Assembly (NCBI GenBank): GCA_045805265.1
Contig: JBJMLO010000007.1
Coordinates: 62,001-126,000 of the forward strand
Length of the DNA: 64,000 bases
Direction: 5' to 3'
DNA from: JBJMLO01 sp045805265
GTDB lineage: Bacteria; Actinomycetota; UBA4738; JACQTL01
Numbering within the stretch: the first letter of the stretch is position 1; every line of letters starts with the position of its first letter. The translations under genes and the position numbers were made by a program. Under the pieces are notes generated by a model. It was given only the letters and a program-made list of their open reading frames with translations. It made no database searches and had not been told where the DNA came from. Below are positions 25,292-33,910 of the stretch, in pieces.

Positions 25292-25751
25292 ATGCGACGC
25301 AGCGCCGCCCGCACGTCGCTCGTCCTCGTCCTCCTGTCCACCGCGCTCGGCGCCGCGGACGGGGGCGGCCGTCCCGCTCGACGACCGCGAGCTCTCCTTC
25401 ACGGGGCCGGTCACCACGAATGCCGTCAGTGGAGCCTTCAGAGCCACGGTGACCCGGATGGCCGGCGCGGGCGCGACGTCGTTCACGTTCACCGGCCGGC
25501 GAGCGGGCGTCTTGTTCCGGAAGGGGCCGAACCTCGGAAAGGCCTCGGTGGCCGTCGACGGGGGGCCGGCCCACATCGTCGACCTGTACCGTTCGACGCC
25601 CGGGTCCCGGTGGTGGACGGCGGCCTTCGACGCCGTGGGCCGGCATCGCGTCCGGATCGCCTGGACCGGCCGCCGGAACGACTCGTCGACGGGATCGCTG
25701 GTCGCGGTGGACGCGGTGGCGGCTATCGCGGAGGCCGCCCCCACCGGCTAG
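25292..25751 (+). CDS. Small secreted beta-sandwich protein, frameshifted at a G-run
   Basis: The ATG at 25292 opens a signal peptide (MRRSAARTSLVLVLLSTALGAAD), but the mature part lies in the next frame: AAVPLDDRELSFTGPV, FRATVTRMAGAGATSFTFTG and GRHRVRIAWTGRRND, ending at 25751. Removing one G from the run at 25361-25365 joins the two frames cleanly as ...ALGAADGAAVPLDD, so this is either a sequencing or assembly error or a recent inactivation. The intact product would be about 152 residues, a carbohydrate-binding-like beta-sandwich of unknown role, encoded directly before the propeller/cupredoxin protein. Confidence 0.6.
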
Positions 25752-25754
25752 CGT
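25749..25754 (+). promoter_or_regulatory. -10-like TAGCGT overlapping the previous stop codon
   Basis: TAGCGT lies 7 nt before the GTG at 25762; its first three bases are the stop codon of the preceding gene. It supports the GTG over the ATG at 25768. Confidence 0.35.
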
Positions 25755-25761
25755 TCCGCCC

Positions 25762-27582
25762 GTGAGGATGCCAGCGGCCGTCCGTGCCGGCCTCGCCGCC
25801 GCACTGCTCGCCGTCCCCATGCCCGGCGCATCCGCGGCGGTTCCGGGGGCCGACGGGAGGATCGCCTGGACGTCGAACCGCACCGGGAACCGGGACGTGT
25901 GGAGCATGAACCCGGACGGCTCGGACCAGGTGAACCTGACCTCGGCGCCGAGCATGGATGCCTTCCCCGCGTGGTCGCCGGACGGGACGCGCATCGCGTT
26001 CACCACCAATCGCCGCAACCGCAACTGGGACCTCGACGTCATGGACGCGGACGGCTCGGGGGTGACCCCCGTCACCGCGAACAGCGCGGCGGCGGACTGG
26101 CTCCCCGCCTGGTCGCCCGACGGTTCCCGGATCGCGTTCACGCGGCACCGCGACGGGGACGACGCCGACCTGTGGTTCGTCGACCCCGACGGTTCGCACG
26201 CGGAGGCCTTCACGGCGGCGAACTCCGCGTTCGACGACGCGCTTCCCGTTTGGTCGCCAGACGGCTCCCGCATCGCGTTCCGGACCAACCGGACCGGGAA
26301 CTGGGAGATCGACGTCGTCCCGGCCGACGGCTCCTCCCCGCCGATCGACGTGACCGACGACCCCTCCGACGACCGCGCCCCGTCGTGGTCGCCGAACGGC
26401 ACACGCATCGCGTTCAAGAGCAACCGGACGGGTTCCTTCGAGATCTACACGATGCGCCCGGACGGCACCGGGGTCGCCCGGCTCACCAGGAACTCCGCCG
26501 ACGACGAGTACCCGGCGTGGTCGCCCGACGGCACGCACCTCGCGATCCAGAGCGCCCGCGACGGCAACCAGGAGATCTACACGATGCGGGCCGACGGATC
26601 GGAGATCCGCAGGCTCACGGTGGATCCACCGGAGGCTCCCGCCACGGACTTCGACCCCGACTGGCAGCCGGTCTCGCCCGGCCCGGGAGCCGACCTGTCG
26701 GTGTCGGTGGTGGACGCGCCGGGGCCCGCCCAGGTGGACGACCCGCTCGCGTTCGACCTCGCCGTCACCGACAACGGGTCCGAGAGTTCCTCCGACGCAA
26801 CGCTGGAGGTCGACTTCCCGGCGGGGCTCTCGGCGACGTCGGCGACGCCGACGCAGGGTGGGTGCTCGGGAGCAGACACCGTGGTCTGCCACCTCGGGTC
26901 GGTGGCCCGCGGCTCGACCGTCAGCGTGGCGGTGGACGCGGCGGCGATGGTTTCCGGGGAGCTGACCACGACCGCAACGGTCTCTGGGCCCGAGCCGGAC
27001 CCGTCGGCCGGGGACGACGCCGCCTCCGTCACGACGCTGCTGGTGGCGGAGACGCACGAGGACTCGGTGACCCTCGGCCCCGACGGGTTCTCGCCGACGC
27101 CGCTCGAGGTTCCCGGCCTGGGGGACGAGGTGGTCTTCTCCGTGCAGGAGCCGGGGGTCCACTCGGTGGTGGACCGCAGCGGGCTCGGCCTGTTCTCCTC
27201 CGATCCCCTCGAGGCGGGCGCGGACTTCCGGCTGGTGATGCTGTTCGCCGGTGGCTACCCCTACCGGTGCTCGCACCACCCGCTGAGCGAGTTCGGAGTC
27301 GTCTACGTGCCGATGGCGGTGACGCCGGCCGAGGGGACGACGACGGCGGAGTTCACCGTGCGGTGGGCGCTGACCGGAGCGCCTCCCAGGACGTGGTTCG
27401 ACGTGCAGGTCCGCCGCCCCGGCGGGACCTTCGTGTCGTGGTCCGGACACGACCACGACACCGGCCCGGCGGCGGCGTTCGTGCCGGACGGGGGGCCGGG
27501 GACCTACCAGTTCCGGGCCCGGTTGCGGACCCAGACCAGGCGCGTGTACTGGTCCAGCCCCCTCTCCATCGCCGTCTCCTGA
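25762..27582 (+). CDS. Secreted TolB-like propeller, DUF11 and cupredoxin fusion protein
   Basis: A 606-residue exported protein with a signal peptide ending near ASA (residue 25). Residues ~30-300 are six PD40/TolB-type repeats (AWSPDGTRIAF, AWSPDGSRIAF, SWSPNGTRIAF and others). Residues ~310-420 form a DUF11-type Ig-like domain. Residues ~425-520 look like a plastocyanin-like cupredoxin, with copper-ligand candidates H467 (GVHSV), C503 and H505/H506 (YRCSHHP); the usual axial Met is not evident at its normal position. The rest is an Fn3-like tail. The combination suggests a surface or periplasm-like electron-transfer or copper-binding protein, by inference only. Confidence 0.82.
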   Translation: MRMPAAVRAGLAAALLAVPMPGASAAVPGADGRIAWTSNRTGNRDVWSMNPDGSDQVNLTSAPSMDAFPAWSPDGTRIAFTTNRRNRNWDLDVMDADGSGVTPVTANSAAADWLPAWSPDGSRIAFTRHRDGDDADLWFVDPDGSHAEAFTAANSAFDDALPVWSPDGSRIAFRTNRTGNWEIDVVPADGSSPPIDVTDDPSDDRAPSWSPNGTRIAFKSNRTGSFEIYTMRPDGTGVARLTRNSADDEYPAWSPDGTHLAIQSARDGNQEIYTMRADGSEIRRLTVDPPEAPATDFDPDWQPVSPGPGADLSVSVVDAPGPAQVDDPLAFDLAVTDNGSESSSDATLEVDFPAGLSATSATPTQGGCSGADTVVCHLGSVARGSTVSVAVDAAAMVSGELTTTATVSGPEPDPSAGDDAASVTTLLVAETHEDSVTLGPDGFSPTPLEVPGLGDEVVFSVQEPGVHSVVDRSGLGLFSSDPLEAGADFRLVMLFAGGYPYRCSHHPLSEFGVVYVPMAVTPAEGTTTAEFTVRWALTGAPPRTWFDVQVRRPGGTFVSWSGHDHDTGPAAAFVPDGGPGTYQFRARLRTQTRRVYWSSPLSIAVS

Positions 27583-27699
27583 CCCGGCGCCGGGGTGCTC
27601 CGTGCGAGGCTCGGCGTACGTGAGGGATCGGAGCACCTCCGGCTGCCCCGGCTGACGGCCGGCGGCCGTGGCGCCGGTCGCTGCGGTCGCAGTGATCGC

Positions 27700-28800
27700 T
27701 CAGCCGGTCCGGCGGCGGCGCGGACCCGGCCCCCCAGCGGGCTTTTCACGGGCTCCTCGCCGCGACGAGGGTGGGCGATCCCCCTCGGGCTCCGACACGG
27801 GGCCGCGGGCCCGCCTGGCCGCCTCGACGCTCCGCTTCAGCGCCTCCATGAGGTCGAACACGGCGGGTTCCTCCACGGCGAGCGTCCGCTCCGGCGCCGG
27901 ACCCGCCTTGCCGCGGATCATCTCCAGCACCCGCTCGCGATAGGTGTCGGGGTACCGGGCGGGATCCCACTCCCGGCCCAGGGCCTCGATCAGCCGGACG
28001 GCCATCTGGATCTCGCGCGGCGAGGGCTCCTCCGCGGGCCGCAGCCCTCGCGGCTCGCGGACCTCGTCGAAGCGAAAGAGGGTCTCGAGCATCAGGGCGC
28101 CCCCCCAGGGGCGGATCGCCGCCAGGTGCTCCCTGGTGCGCAGGACGAACCGCCCGATCGCCACTCGCCCGGACTCCTCCATGGCCCGCACCAGCAGGCG
28201 GTACTGCCGCTCCGATCCGGGGGCGGGGACGACCTGGCAGCTCTTCTCGAAGTAGACGGGGTCGATGTCGGCGAGCCGGACGAAGTCCTCGATGTCGATC
28301 GACCCGCTGGGCTCGGGCGCGAGCTCCTCGAGCTCCTCGGCGGTGACGCGCACGAATCGTCCGGGATCGACCTCGTACCCCCGCACCACGTCCTCGAAAG
28401 CGACCTCCCGCGCCGCAGGTCCTTCATCCCTGGGCCGTGCTTCGAGGGGTCGCCCCTGCGCCTGCCGATCCCCGGCCGGGCCCAGCTCGGCTTCCCGCTG
28501 CCCGGGCCGGGTGGTCGGTTCCATCGGCGACAGCTCTGCGGCCGCTCCCTCCGTTCCCGGAGGAAGCGCCGTCGCCGGACCGGGCGCCCCCCACTCCTGA
28601 TCGGATCGCCAACCGCCCGCGGGGCCTTCCCACAGCTGCTCGTCCGCCTCGTCGGCCACGCGGCGGTACCGCACACGGCGGCCCGTCCGACCCTCGAACT
28701 GGTGGAACCGGACGTCCCTGGGCGAGGTCGCCCCGTACAGCTTCACCGGGATCGAAACAAGCCCGAAGGACAGCGTTCCCGTCCAGACCGCCTGCTGCAT
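27700..28800 (-). CDS. ku: Non-homologous end-joining protein Ku with an internal insertion
   Basis: A 366-residue bacterial Ku homologue that would bind DNA ends as a homodimer and recruit LigD. The N-terminus (AVWTGTLSFGLVSIPVKLYGAT) and core (FVRLADIDPVYFEKSCQVVP, REIQMAVRLIEAL, RYPDTYRERVLEMI) are standard. Between RRVADEADE and VAFEDVVRGYEVDPGRF there is an extra ~75-residue Gly/Pro/Glu-rich stretch (about 56-130) replacing the short linker, often with Cys, found in other bacterial Ku proteins. The C-terminus is the usual basic tail. No ligase D gene is in the window. It sits 13 bp behind the small hydrophilic gene. Confidence 0.9.
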   Translation of the reverse strand: MQQAVWTGTLSFGLVSIPVKLYGATSPRDVRFHQFEGRTGRRVRYRRVADEADEQLWEGPAGGWRSDQEWGAPGPATALPPGTEGAAAELSPMEPTTRPGQREAELGPAGDRQAQGRPLEARPRDEGPAAREVAFEDVVRGYEVDPGRFVRVTAEELEELAPEPSGSIDIEDFVRLADIDPVYFEKSCQVVPAPGSERQYRLLVRAMEESGRVAIGRFVLRTREHLAAIRPWGGALMLETLFRFDEVREPRGLRPAEEPSPREIQMAVRLIEALGREWDPARYPDTYRERVLEMIRGKAGPAPERTLAVEEPAVFDLMEALKRSVEAARRARGPVSEPEGDRPPSSRRGAREKPAGGPGPRRRRTG

Positions 28801-28813
28801 GCGTGGCAGTGTC

Positions 28814-29017
28814 TCAGCCCTCGGGCGGCCGGTCCAGTCCCTCAGGACGGTCCTGTTCCCGGTCCGGATGGTAACCGGGGCGGTTCTCCTCCGGCACGGG
28901 GCCGGCCGGGTCGCTCGGCCTCCCGCCGCGCTTCGCCTCGCGGGCGGCTCGCCTCCCCTGCTGGTCGGTCTCGCCGCGTCCGCTGCGGCGGACCTCCTGC
29001 TGCTGCGGTCGTGTCAT
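28814..29017 (-). CDS. Small hydrophilic disordered protein upstream of ku
   Basis: A predicted 67-residue protein starting MTRPQQQEVRRSGRGETDQQ, entirely polar and rich in Arg, Gln, Glu, Gly and Pro, with no hydrophobic core. The ATG at 29017 has a strong GAGGAGG box 7 nt upstream, and the stop lies 13 bp before ku, so the two look like an operon. I do not recognise a family; the composition resembles small stress or DNA-associated disordered proteins. It is too short to be certain. Confidence 0.5.
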   Translation of the reverse strand: MTRPQQQEVRRSGRGETDQQGRRAAREAKRGGRPSDPAGPVPEENRPGYHPDREQDRPEGLDRPPEG

Positions 29018-29055
29018 GACGGGCCTCCTCTCCTCGGGAAAACCTGCCCGCCGGC

Positions 29056-29084
29056 GGCCCCTCCGACACCACAGAGGAGGGGCC
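29056..29084 (-). terminator. Hairpin downstream of the giant secreted protein
   Basis: GGCCCCTCC (29056-29064) pairs with GGAGGGGCC (29076-29084) around an 11-nt loop, 46 bp beyond the minus-strand stop at 29130. It is a probable factor-independent or partial terminator. Confidence 0.45.
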
Positions 29085-29129
29085 GACGGTTCGTTCCTCC
29101 GCCGGCCCCTCGTCCTCATGTGGGTGCGA

Positions 29130-32100
29130 TCAATTCGTCGTGGTGGCCTCCGAGCCGGTGAAGAACCCGTCACCGGCGAACACGGCCCGGACGGTGCTGC
29201 CTCGCCTCACCGTCTTCTTCAGCGTGGCCACGCCGCTCGCGTTCGTCGTCGCGGCCCCGGCCTTCTTGCCGTTCACGAAGAAGGTCACGGTCCGCCCCGC
29301 GACCGGCGCATTGCTGCCGACGGCCATCAGCGTGGCCGTGAGAGTGCTCGTCCCACGGACCACGGTCATCAGAGTGCCGTCCTTGGTGATCGCGAACGGC
29401 GCGCTTGCCGACAGGCCGGCTGCCCTGGCCGTCAGCGTGTACGCACCGGGCGCCTGGGTGAGCGCGAGTGTGGCGGTGGCCACGCCGCCCGCGCCCACCG
29501 GTGCCGTGGCCGACTGTGACCCGAGCGTGAACGTCACCGGGGTGCCGGCGTCGACGTAGCTCGTGTTCGCAGACACCGACACCGTGGTGGTGTAGGCGCC
29601 GCTCGCCGGGTTGCCCCCTGCGAGCGACAGCTGAGGCGCGTAAGCCCGGATCCCCGACACCTGGTTGGCCGCCCAGATCCCGGTCGCAAGGTTGTCGTCC
29701 GTGTACGCGGCATGCGCGAACCCGTCGACCCCCACCGAGATGTCGATGAAGTCCAGCAGGTCCCGGTTCGACCCGAGCTCCCCGATGCAGAAGATGCCGA
29801 GCGTGCACACGTCACCGATGTGCATCGGCGTCGGCGTGGCCTGGACCACGGACCACGTGGGGTTCCCCGAGGCCAGGTTCGTGGACTGGGCCATGTAGAG
29901 CCGCCACACCCCTCCCGCGCCCCCGCCGGGGGTGGGCTTGCCGTACGGCGTCTGGTCGATGAGCTTGTCGGTGCCGAGGTAGGCGACGTCCACCCGGCCC
30001 GGGTCCCCCACGGCGATGGACGGGAAGAAGTGCGTCCCCGTGTCGGCGTTCACCTTGTACGGGGACCCCGTCCCGTCGGACTTCCCGTTCCAGGTGATCC
30101 CGCCGTCGAACGACGCCATGACGTACACGTCCCACTCGTCGGTGAGGTTGTCGGCGAAGGCCACGTACGGGTTGCCCTGGTCGTCGAGGGTCAGGTCGGC
30201 GAACAGGCCGGAAGCGTCGTGGCCGAAGCCGCCGTCGAAGATCAGCCGGTCGGTCCACGTCGCGCCCTGGTCGTCGGAGTACGCGATCCAGATCGTGCTG
30301 AAGGTGTTCAGCTGCGTGACGTTGCAGCCGGTGGCGGCGTTCGTGGCCAGGCTGCCGCCGAGCCACGCGTCGTAGATGCGCCCCGCGTGGGGACCGGACT
30401 TCACCACCTTGATGCCGCCGGGGATGGTGTCGCAGAGCGACGCCGCCTGCGCCTCCGGAGAGGTGATGACGTCGACCGGCGGGCCGAACGTCCTGCCGCC
30501 GTCACTGGATCGGTTCACCCAGATCTGGTTGGGACCCCAGTCGTGGTAGGTGAAGTACACGAGTGCCTGGTCGGTCGTCTTCCCCGGCGGGATGTAGGCG
30601 TCGGCCCACTGCCGGTCGACCAGGAAGGGTTGGTTCGAGGAGTTGGTCTGGGTGATGAACCCGCCGCCCTGTGTCCAGTGGGCGCCGAAGTCCGTGGACT
30701 TGAACACCACGCCCTGCAGGGTGTCGGGGTTGAGCTGGATCCCGTTCAGGTTGCTCTGGTACACCGCGCCGCTCGAGTCGACGTTGACGGACGTGTCGCC
30801 GCTGTGGTTCGCCGCGATGGCGCCGGCGGTCCACGTCTTCCCCTGATCCGCGGACCGGAAGAAGTCCATATTGCTGCCGGGGTAGGAGACGTACAGGTTC
30901 CCCTCCGGGCCGGTGGCGATCGAGGGCTCGCCGCCGCGGTCCTTGGGGCCCACCTGGGCCAGCGACACGTCGCCGAAGGTCGGAGCCGGCGCCGAGACCG
31001 TGAACTGCGCGGTGGTCGATGACGCACCGCGGGTGGCGTCGCCGGCGTAGTCGGCCTTCAGCTGGTACGTCCCGGCGTCGAGCGAGATGGCCTGGGTCGC
31101 CGTGGCCACGCCGCTCGCATTCGTGGTCCCGTTGACCGGCGGCAGGGAGCCGAGCTGGAATGCCACCGGCGCGCCGGACACCGGGTTGCCGGAGGTATCC
31201 AGCAGGATCGCGGCGTACGTGGCGGTCGCGCCCTTCGTGGCGCCGGTGTCGCCGGTGTACGTGAGCGTGGTCCCGGTCGCCGCGCTCCCGCCGGTGGCCT
31301 TGACGAACTGCACGACGGTCCCCTGCGCCAGGTTTCCCTTCGTCGCGACGATGTTCGCCAGGTGGTTGGCGTCGAAGACCACCGAGAAGAAGTCGAGAAG
31401 GCTCCGGTCGTCGGTATCGGAGCAGTTCGCGCCGGACAGGCAGATCTGCCCCTCGTGGGCGCCGGGCAGCGCGGTGCTCACCGTGAAGGCCGGGCTCCCG
31501 GAGGCGCCGTTTCGGCTCTCCAGGTAGTACACGTTCCACACGGCCGAGCTGTGGGCCTCGGGGTCCACGGCCTGGGGGGTGCCGTAGAACGACAGGGCCA
31601 CGTGGCCCGCCTCGTCGGCGGCGATGGCGGGCATGACCGCGGTGTGTGCCGGTCCGATCAGTGCGCTCGCGTCGAACGGGCCCTGGAAGGTCCGCCCGTG
31701 GTCGGTGGAGGAGGCGTAGTACACCTCGTACGTCGCACCCTTCTTCTCCGACCAGGCGACGTAGACGTTTCCGGCGGCGTCGACCGTGCCGACCGCGAAC
31801 AGATTGGCGGTCGTGGTCCCCGCGCCCGACTGCGGCACCACGCTGTGCGTGAAGGTCAGCCCGCCGTCGTCGGACCGCCACAGGTCCAGGCCGTCGGCCC
31901 CCTGCAGTACGACGTAGACGTAGGGGGTCGAACCGGCCCGAGAGTCGTCGACGAACAGCGAGCCGGGTGAGCACACGCAGGCCCGGGAGGCGTTGTCCAC
32001 GACCAGGCTCTCCTGCGGGAACACCAGGGCGGCGTTCGGCCCGGCCGGCGTGTTCAAGGGGGCCTTGTCGATATAGACGCCCGACAGCCCGTCGTAGGTC

Positions 32101-33173
32101 TGGTAGAGGGCGTCCTCCTTCTCCGAGTAGGCGAGCCAGGCCCGGTCGTCGCCGAGATGGATGTGGCTGATGGGTGAGCCCGTCCAGGTCGAGCCCTTGT
32201 CGGTGCTGAACGACATCGAGTCGTCCCCGAGCCACAGGTCGAGCTGGTAGGCATTGCCCCGCTTGTCCGTTCGGATGTCAGTGTCGCCGCCGCCCAACCC
32301 GGTCTCGGCGGGGCCCACGTTCGACGTGGTGATGGGGCCCGCCCAGTTCCGGCCACCGTCGTCGGATCGCCACACCGGGCTTGCCCGGTTGCCCGTCGCG
32401 GAGGACGTCAGCCCGCGGGGGGCCGTGGCCCACAGCGTCTGGGGCTGGCCGGCCGTGCCCTGCGAGCCCACCGGGGCGACAGCCAGGCTCGGTTCCCCGT
32501 AGCCGTCCGACTGCGGGAGGGTCACCGGGGTCGTGAACCCGACCGAGCCCGTCGCCAGTCCCGGCGAAGGGATCTGGCTGCCGTCCGTCGGCGGTGGCAC
32601 GTTGACCGCGAACCCCGAGGGCGTGCTGGTCGAGTCGTAGGCGAGCACGGTGACCGCCTCGTTCACCAGGTAGTGGCCCCGAACCACGATGTCGACATGC
32701 TGGCCGGTTGCGTCGATCGGCAGCGGCGAGCTCGCGTCGGCCGAGGTGAACGTGTGGCGGACCTCCGTGAAGTCCGTACTCGCCGGCGAGGGGGCGTCGA
32801 AAGTAAACGTGTACTCCGTGGTCCCCACGGTCAGCTGGACGTCGTAGGTCACGCAGGTCAGGACGACGGACGTCGGCTCGCAGACGGGGGCGTGCTGCCA
32901 CACGTCGATCCGCAGGGTGTCGATCATGCCGCCGATCGAGCCGTCCGCCCCGGTGAAGCGAGGGGCGTTCAGGATGGGTGCCCCGGTGAACAGGGTGGCC
33001 GACCCGGAGGTGGGAGCTGCCGTGTTGAACGTCCCGTCGATCGGGGAGCTGCCGGCGTGGAAGTAGTACTGGGTCTCGGGCACCGGCCCGGCGGCGGATG
33101 CCGAGGTGGTCAACCCCCCGAGCATGCCGAGCGATACGGTGATCAGGGCCAGTGCGAACAGGCGTCGAGCCAC
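29130..33173 (-). CDS. Giant secreted BNR/sialidase-like propeller protein with Ig-like domains
   Basis: A 1347-residue exported protein. The GTG at 33173 has a GGAGGAGGGAC box, and the signal peptide ends near SASA (about residue 27). It contains two BNR/Asp-box propellers, roughly 200-600 and 745-1140, with repeats such as WRSDDGGRNWAGP, STDKGSTWTGS, SSDGGRTFGPP and SFDGGITWNG. An Ig-like domain (~630-740) separates them and two more Ig-like (bacterial Big-type) domains end the protein (to TTTN). No complete set of sialidase catalytic residues is evident, so an enzymatic role is unproven; surface adhesion or polymer binding is as likely. A hairpin follows the gene. Confidence 0.85.
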   Translation of the reverse strand: MARRLFALALITVSLGMLGGLTTSASAAGPVPETQYYFHAGSSPIDGTFNTAAPTSGSATLFTGAPILNAPRFTGADGSIGGMIDTLRIDVWQHAPVCEPTSVVLTCVTYDVQLTVGTTEYTFTFDAPSPASTDFTEVRHTFTSADASSPLPIDATGQHVDIVVRGHYLVNEAVTVLAYDSTSTPSGFAVNVPPPTDGSQIPSPGLATGSVGFTTPVTLPQSDGYGEPSLAVAPVGSQGTAGQPQTLWATAPRGLTSSATGNRASPVWRSDDGGRNWAGPITTSNVGPAETGLGGGDTDIRTDKRGNAYQLDLWLGDDSMSFSTDKGSTWTGSPISHIHLGDDRAWLAYSEKEDALYQTYDGLSGVYIDKAPLNTPAGPNAALVFPQESLVVDNASRACVCSPGSLFVDDSRAGSTPYVYVVLQGADGLDLWRSDDGGLTFTHSVVPQSGAGTTTANLFAVGTVDAAGNVYVAWSEKKGATYEVYYASSTDHGRTFQGPFDASALIGPAHTAVMPAIAADEAGHVALSFYGTPQAVDPEAHSSAVWNVYYLESRNGASGSPAFTVSTALPGAHEGQICLSGANCSDTDDRSLLDFFSVVFDANHLANIVATKGNLAQGTVVQFVKATGGSAATGTTLTYTGDTGATKGATATYAAILLDTSGNPVSGAPVAFQLGSLPPVNGTTNASGVATATQAISLDAGTYQLKADYAGDATRGASSTTAQFTVSAPAPTFGDVSLAQVGPKDRGGEPSIATGPEGNLYVSYPGSNMDFFRSADQGKTWTAGAIAANHSGDTSVNVDSSGAVYQSNLNGIQLNPDTLQGVVFKSTDFGAHWTQGGGFITQTNSSNQPFLVDRQWADAYIPPGKTTDQALVYFTYHDWGPNQIWVNRSSDGGRTFGPPVDVITSPEAQAASLCDTIPGGIKVVKSGPHAGRIYDAWLGGSLATNAATGCNVTQLNTFSTIWIAYSDDQGATWTDRLIFDGGFGHDASGLFADLTLDDQGNPYVAFADNLTDEWDVYVMASFDGGITWNGKSDGTGSPYKVNADTGTHFFPSIAVGDPGRVDVAYLGTDKLIDQTPYGKPTPGGGAGGVWRLYMAQSTNLASGNPTWSVVQATPTPMHIGDVCTLGIFCIGELGSNRDLLDFIDISVGVDGFAHAAYTDDNLATGIWAANQVSGIRAYAPQLSLAGGNPASGAYTTTVSVSANTSYVDAGTPVTFTLGSQSATAPVGAGGVATATLALTQAPGAYTLTARAAGLSASAPFAITKDGTLMTVVRGTSTLTATLMAVGSNAPVAGRTVTFFVNGKKAGAATTNASGVATLKKTVRRGSTVRAVFAGDGFFTGSEATTTN

Positions 33174-33517
33174 GAGGTCCCTCCTCCTTCGAACGGGGCG
33201 CCGGGACCGGGCTCAATCTGAGACCGGGGACCGGCTGCCGCGGGCGCGTCGGTGTCGCGGCGAGGCCGCGACGGAATTACAGGGCGCTACCGATGTCGTC
33301 CCTCAGCTGGTCCTTCCCCCTCTCCCTGGTGAGCCCGGTGGAGGCTCACGCGGGGCGAGCTATTCCCACGCCGGCCGGCGCCCAAACATGGGATCGGGTT
33401 CCATCGATGGCCCGCCCGGCGAGGCGCCTGTACCGGCGACATACCGGTGTCCGATGCCTCGAGCCGCTCGCCGGCCAGGGTGGTTGGGAGACGAGGCCTC
33501 GGACCGGGCGGGCCCCG
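33174..33517. other. Intergenic region with a stable hairpin
   Basis: No convincing gene is seen. A perfect 8-bp stem GTCGCGGC/GCCGCGAC with loop GAG is at 33254-33272, and a GC-rich near-palindrome at 33501-33525. The left end carries the ribosome binding site and promoter region of the giant minus-strand gene. Confidence 0.4.
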
Positions 33518-33862
33518 CCCGGACCACGGGACGTTGTCACGGAGGTACAGGCCGCCGACGCGGATCCGCTCGCTGGCGGCCGCCCACGCTGCCGGGTACC
33601 CGTCGTTGTCGATGTCGCAGTCGACGCGTTCCATTCCCCGTCCGCGGCGTTCAGGGCGGTGACCGCGTCCCCGCTGCCCAGCTCGAACACCCGCCGAGCC
33701 CGATGGACCGGGCGAGGACCTCGAGGGTCACGCCATACAGCCTCCCGATGATCGGGAACTCCGCTCGGAGGCCTCGCGTTCCATCTCGAGCAGCACCGGC
33801 TCGTCGTGCCGTGCCCGGAGCGTCCGCATGTAGTCCTCGACCGCCGGGTTCAGGATGTCTAT
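33518..33862 (-). pseudogene. Decayed O-methyltransferase
   Basis: Pieces of a caffeoyl-CoA/catechol-type SAM O-methyltransferase are scattered over three frames on the minus strand. The N-terminus is DILNPAVEDYMRTL...LLEMEREASE, then after a frameshift EFPIIGRLYGVTLEVLARSIG, then RRVFELGSG (SAM motif I), and, after a deletion of the middle, DIDNDGYPAAWAAASERIRV and GGLYLRDNVPWSG. The expected start codon is ATA at 33862-33860 behind an intact GGAGG box, so even initiation is lost. At least two frameshifts and an internal deletion make it non-functional. The C-terminal ~60 residues are not recognisable. Confidence 0.68.
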
Positions 33863-33910
33863 GCCGTCCTCCCTATATACCGCGGGGACCGCCGATGGTA
33901 GAAAGCGCCG

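Noticed and set aside
33501..33525. Near-palindrome CCGGGCGGG/CCCGCCCGG as a terminator
   Set aside because: The arms leave almost no loop and it lies inside the tail of a pseudogene; it may be chance in very GC-rich DNA.
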